Positions 63,001 to 64,000 of a DNA stretch of 64,000 nt are shown here, in pieces; position 1 is the first letter of the stretch; every line of letters begins with the position of its first letter. Origin of the DNA: Colius striatus (lineage: Eukaryota; Chordata; Aves; Coliiformes; Coliidae); contig NC_084768.1 in NCBI RefSeq assembly GCF_028858725.1, forward strand, positions 5,940,164-6,004,163. The letters run 5' to 3'. The position numbers were made by a program, and so were the translations under genes. The notes under the pieces are model-generated. The model worked only from the letters and a program-made list of their open reading frames with translations. It had not been told where the DNA came from and ran no database searches.

Positions 63001-64000
63001 ATACTGTATGTCATGTACGTGCGCCAGACTGTGCTGAAGGTAATTAAGTTCCTCATTATTATTGCTTACAACACAGCACTTGTCTCAGAAGTTAACTTTA
63101 CAGTAGTCTGTAACGTCGATATTGAAGACATGACAGGGTACAAGAATTTTTGCTGTAATCACACAATGGCACACCTGTTCTCTAAACTTTCTTACTGTTA
63201 CCTGTGCTTTGTAAGCATCTACGGCCTCACATGCCTTTATACGCTCTACTGGTTGTTCTACCGCTCGCTGAAAGAATATTCCTTTGAGTACGTTCGGCAG
63301 GAGACGGGAATCAATGATATCCCAGATGTCAAGAATGACTTTGCTTTTATGCTCCACATGATCGATCAGTATGACCCTCTCTATTCCAAACGATTTGCTG
63401 TCTTCCTCTCCGAAGTCAGTGAAAATAAACTGAAGCAGCTGAACCTAAACAATGAGTGGACTGCAGATAAACTGCGACAGAGGCTACAGACCAACTCCCA
63501 CGGCCATCTGGAGCTACAGCTTTTCATGCTCTCTGGGCTACCAGACACCGTCTTTGAAATTACCGAGCTGCAGTCGTTAAAGCTTGAAATAATTAATAAC
63601 GTCATGATACCAGCAACCATTGCACAGTTGGACAATCTCCAGGAGCTCACGTTGCACCAGTGCTCTGTGAAGATCCACTGCGCTGCCTTGGCCTTTCTGA
63701 AGGAGAACCTCAAGATTCTGAGCGTCAAGTTTGACGACATCAGAGAACTTCCACACTGGATGTATGGCCTCAGAAATTTGGAAGAGCTCTGTTTGATTGG
63801 CTCCCTAAGTCACGATATTCCTAAAAACATTACGCTGGAGTCTTTTCGGGAACTTAAAAGCCTTAAAGTTCTTCTGATAAAAAGCAATTTGTCCAAAATC
63901 CCACAATCTGCAGTCGATGTTTCAAGTCACCTGCAAAAACTGTGCATCCATAATGACGGCACTAAGTTAGTGATGCTCAACAACCTGAAGAAGATGGTCA
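60056..64000 (+). CDS. LRRC8C: Volume-regulated anion channel subunit LRRC8C (partial, 3' end beyond the window)
   Basis: Coding exon 60056-60193 (46 codons) joins in phase 0 to 62374-64000, open to the window edge, giving 588 of roughly 800 residues. Seen: MIPVTEF start, KPWWDVF at 21-27, TM1 about 24-46, C54, a proline-rich stretch around 76-90, sequons at N64 and N67, L104 at the position of LRRC8A pore residue R103, C114, TM2 about 125-145, a charged cytoplasmic loop with DKKEGEQAK at 230-238, TM3 about 265-284, second extracellular loop with C292, C306, C307 and sequons N287 and N308, TM4 about 316-338, then the start of the LRR domain. The acceptor ttttgcag ends at 60051, 4 nt before the ATG; donor cag|gtaact at 60194; acceptor gtttcag ends at 62373. 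Family knowledge: an LRRC8A-dependent VRAC subunit; A/C channels have been linked to passage of cyclic dinucleotides as well as anions. The remaining LRRs lie outside the window. Confidence 0.97.
60194..62373 (+). other. LRRC8C: LRRC8C intron between the two coding exons
   Basis: A 2180-nt phase-0 intron (cag|gtaact ... gtgtgtttcag|gtc) falling directly after TM1 residue Q46. The frame joins [10 protein letters not shown] exactly as expected for the family. I see no repeats or other genes in it. Confidence 0.93.

Overview
The window is vertebrate nuclear DNA, almost certainly from a bird. It has long introns, two CpG-island promoters, CR1 LINE fragments ending in the ATTCTATG-type 3' repeat, an avian alpharetrovirus-type env remnant, and two solo LTRs of bird ERV type. 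I cannot name the species. In human, LRRC8B, LRRC8C and LRRC8D lie in this order on 1p22; LRRC8D would be expected just beyond the right edge.

Two real protein genes are present, both on the + strand and paralogous. LRRC8B is complete (coding exons 21796-23931 and 24896-25168, 802 aa). LRRC8C is cut by the window end (coding exons 60056-60193 and 62374-64000, first 588 aa). Both encode subunits of the volume-regulated anion channel (VRAC), in which LRRC8A is the obligatory partner and B-E tune conductance and substrate range. The family layout is clear in both: a short N-terminus with the KPWWDVF motif, four membrane helices, a cytoplasmic loop with DKKEGEQAK, and a C-terminal leucine-rich-repeat domain.

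Layout: 1-1925 holds a broken endogenous retroviral env plus a probable 3' LTR. 3200-4650 is the CpG island with the likely LRRC8B promoter and non-coding exon 1, splicing at 4032/4033. 4033-21786 is 5' intronic sequence with three CR1 pieces, a solo LTR (11103-12270) and a 55-bp tandem duplication. 21787-25168 is LRRC8B, followed by a likely long 3' UTR to about 27980. About 28000-45300 is intergenic, with a second solo LTR (32399-33263) and a CR1 tail. 45380-46680 is the CpG island with the likely LRRC8C promoter and exon 1 (donor at 45992/45993). 45993-60051 is LRRC8C intron 1, and the LRRC8C coding exons follow.

Most other open frames are chance ORFs, especially in the GC-rich islands and inside LTRs. 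I found no tRNA, rRNA, CRISPR or prokaryote-type feature and no new multi-gene system. The points most worth checking are the extra extracellular cysteine pair in LRRC8C, its short upstream ORF, the LRRC8B intron-retention C-terminus, a possible extra LRRC8B leader exon, and the mobile-element history.
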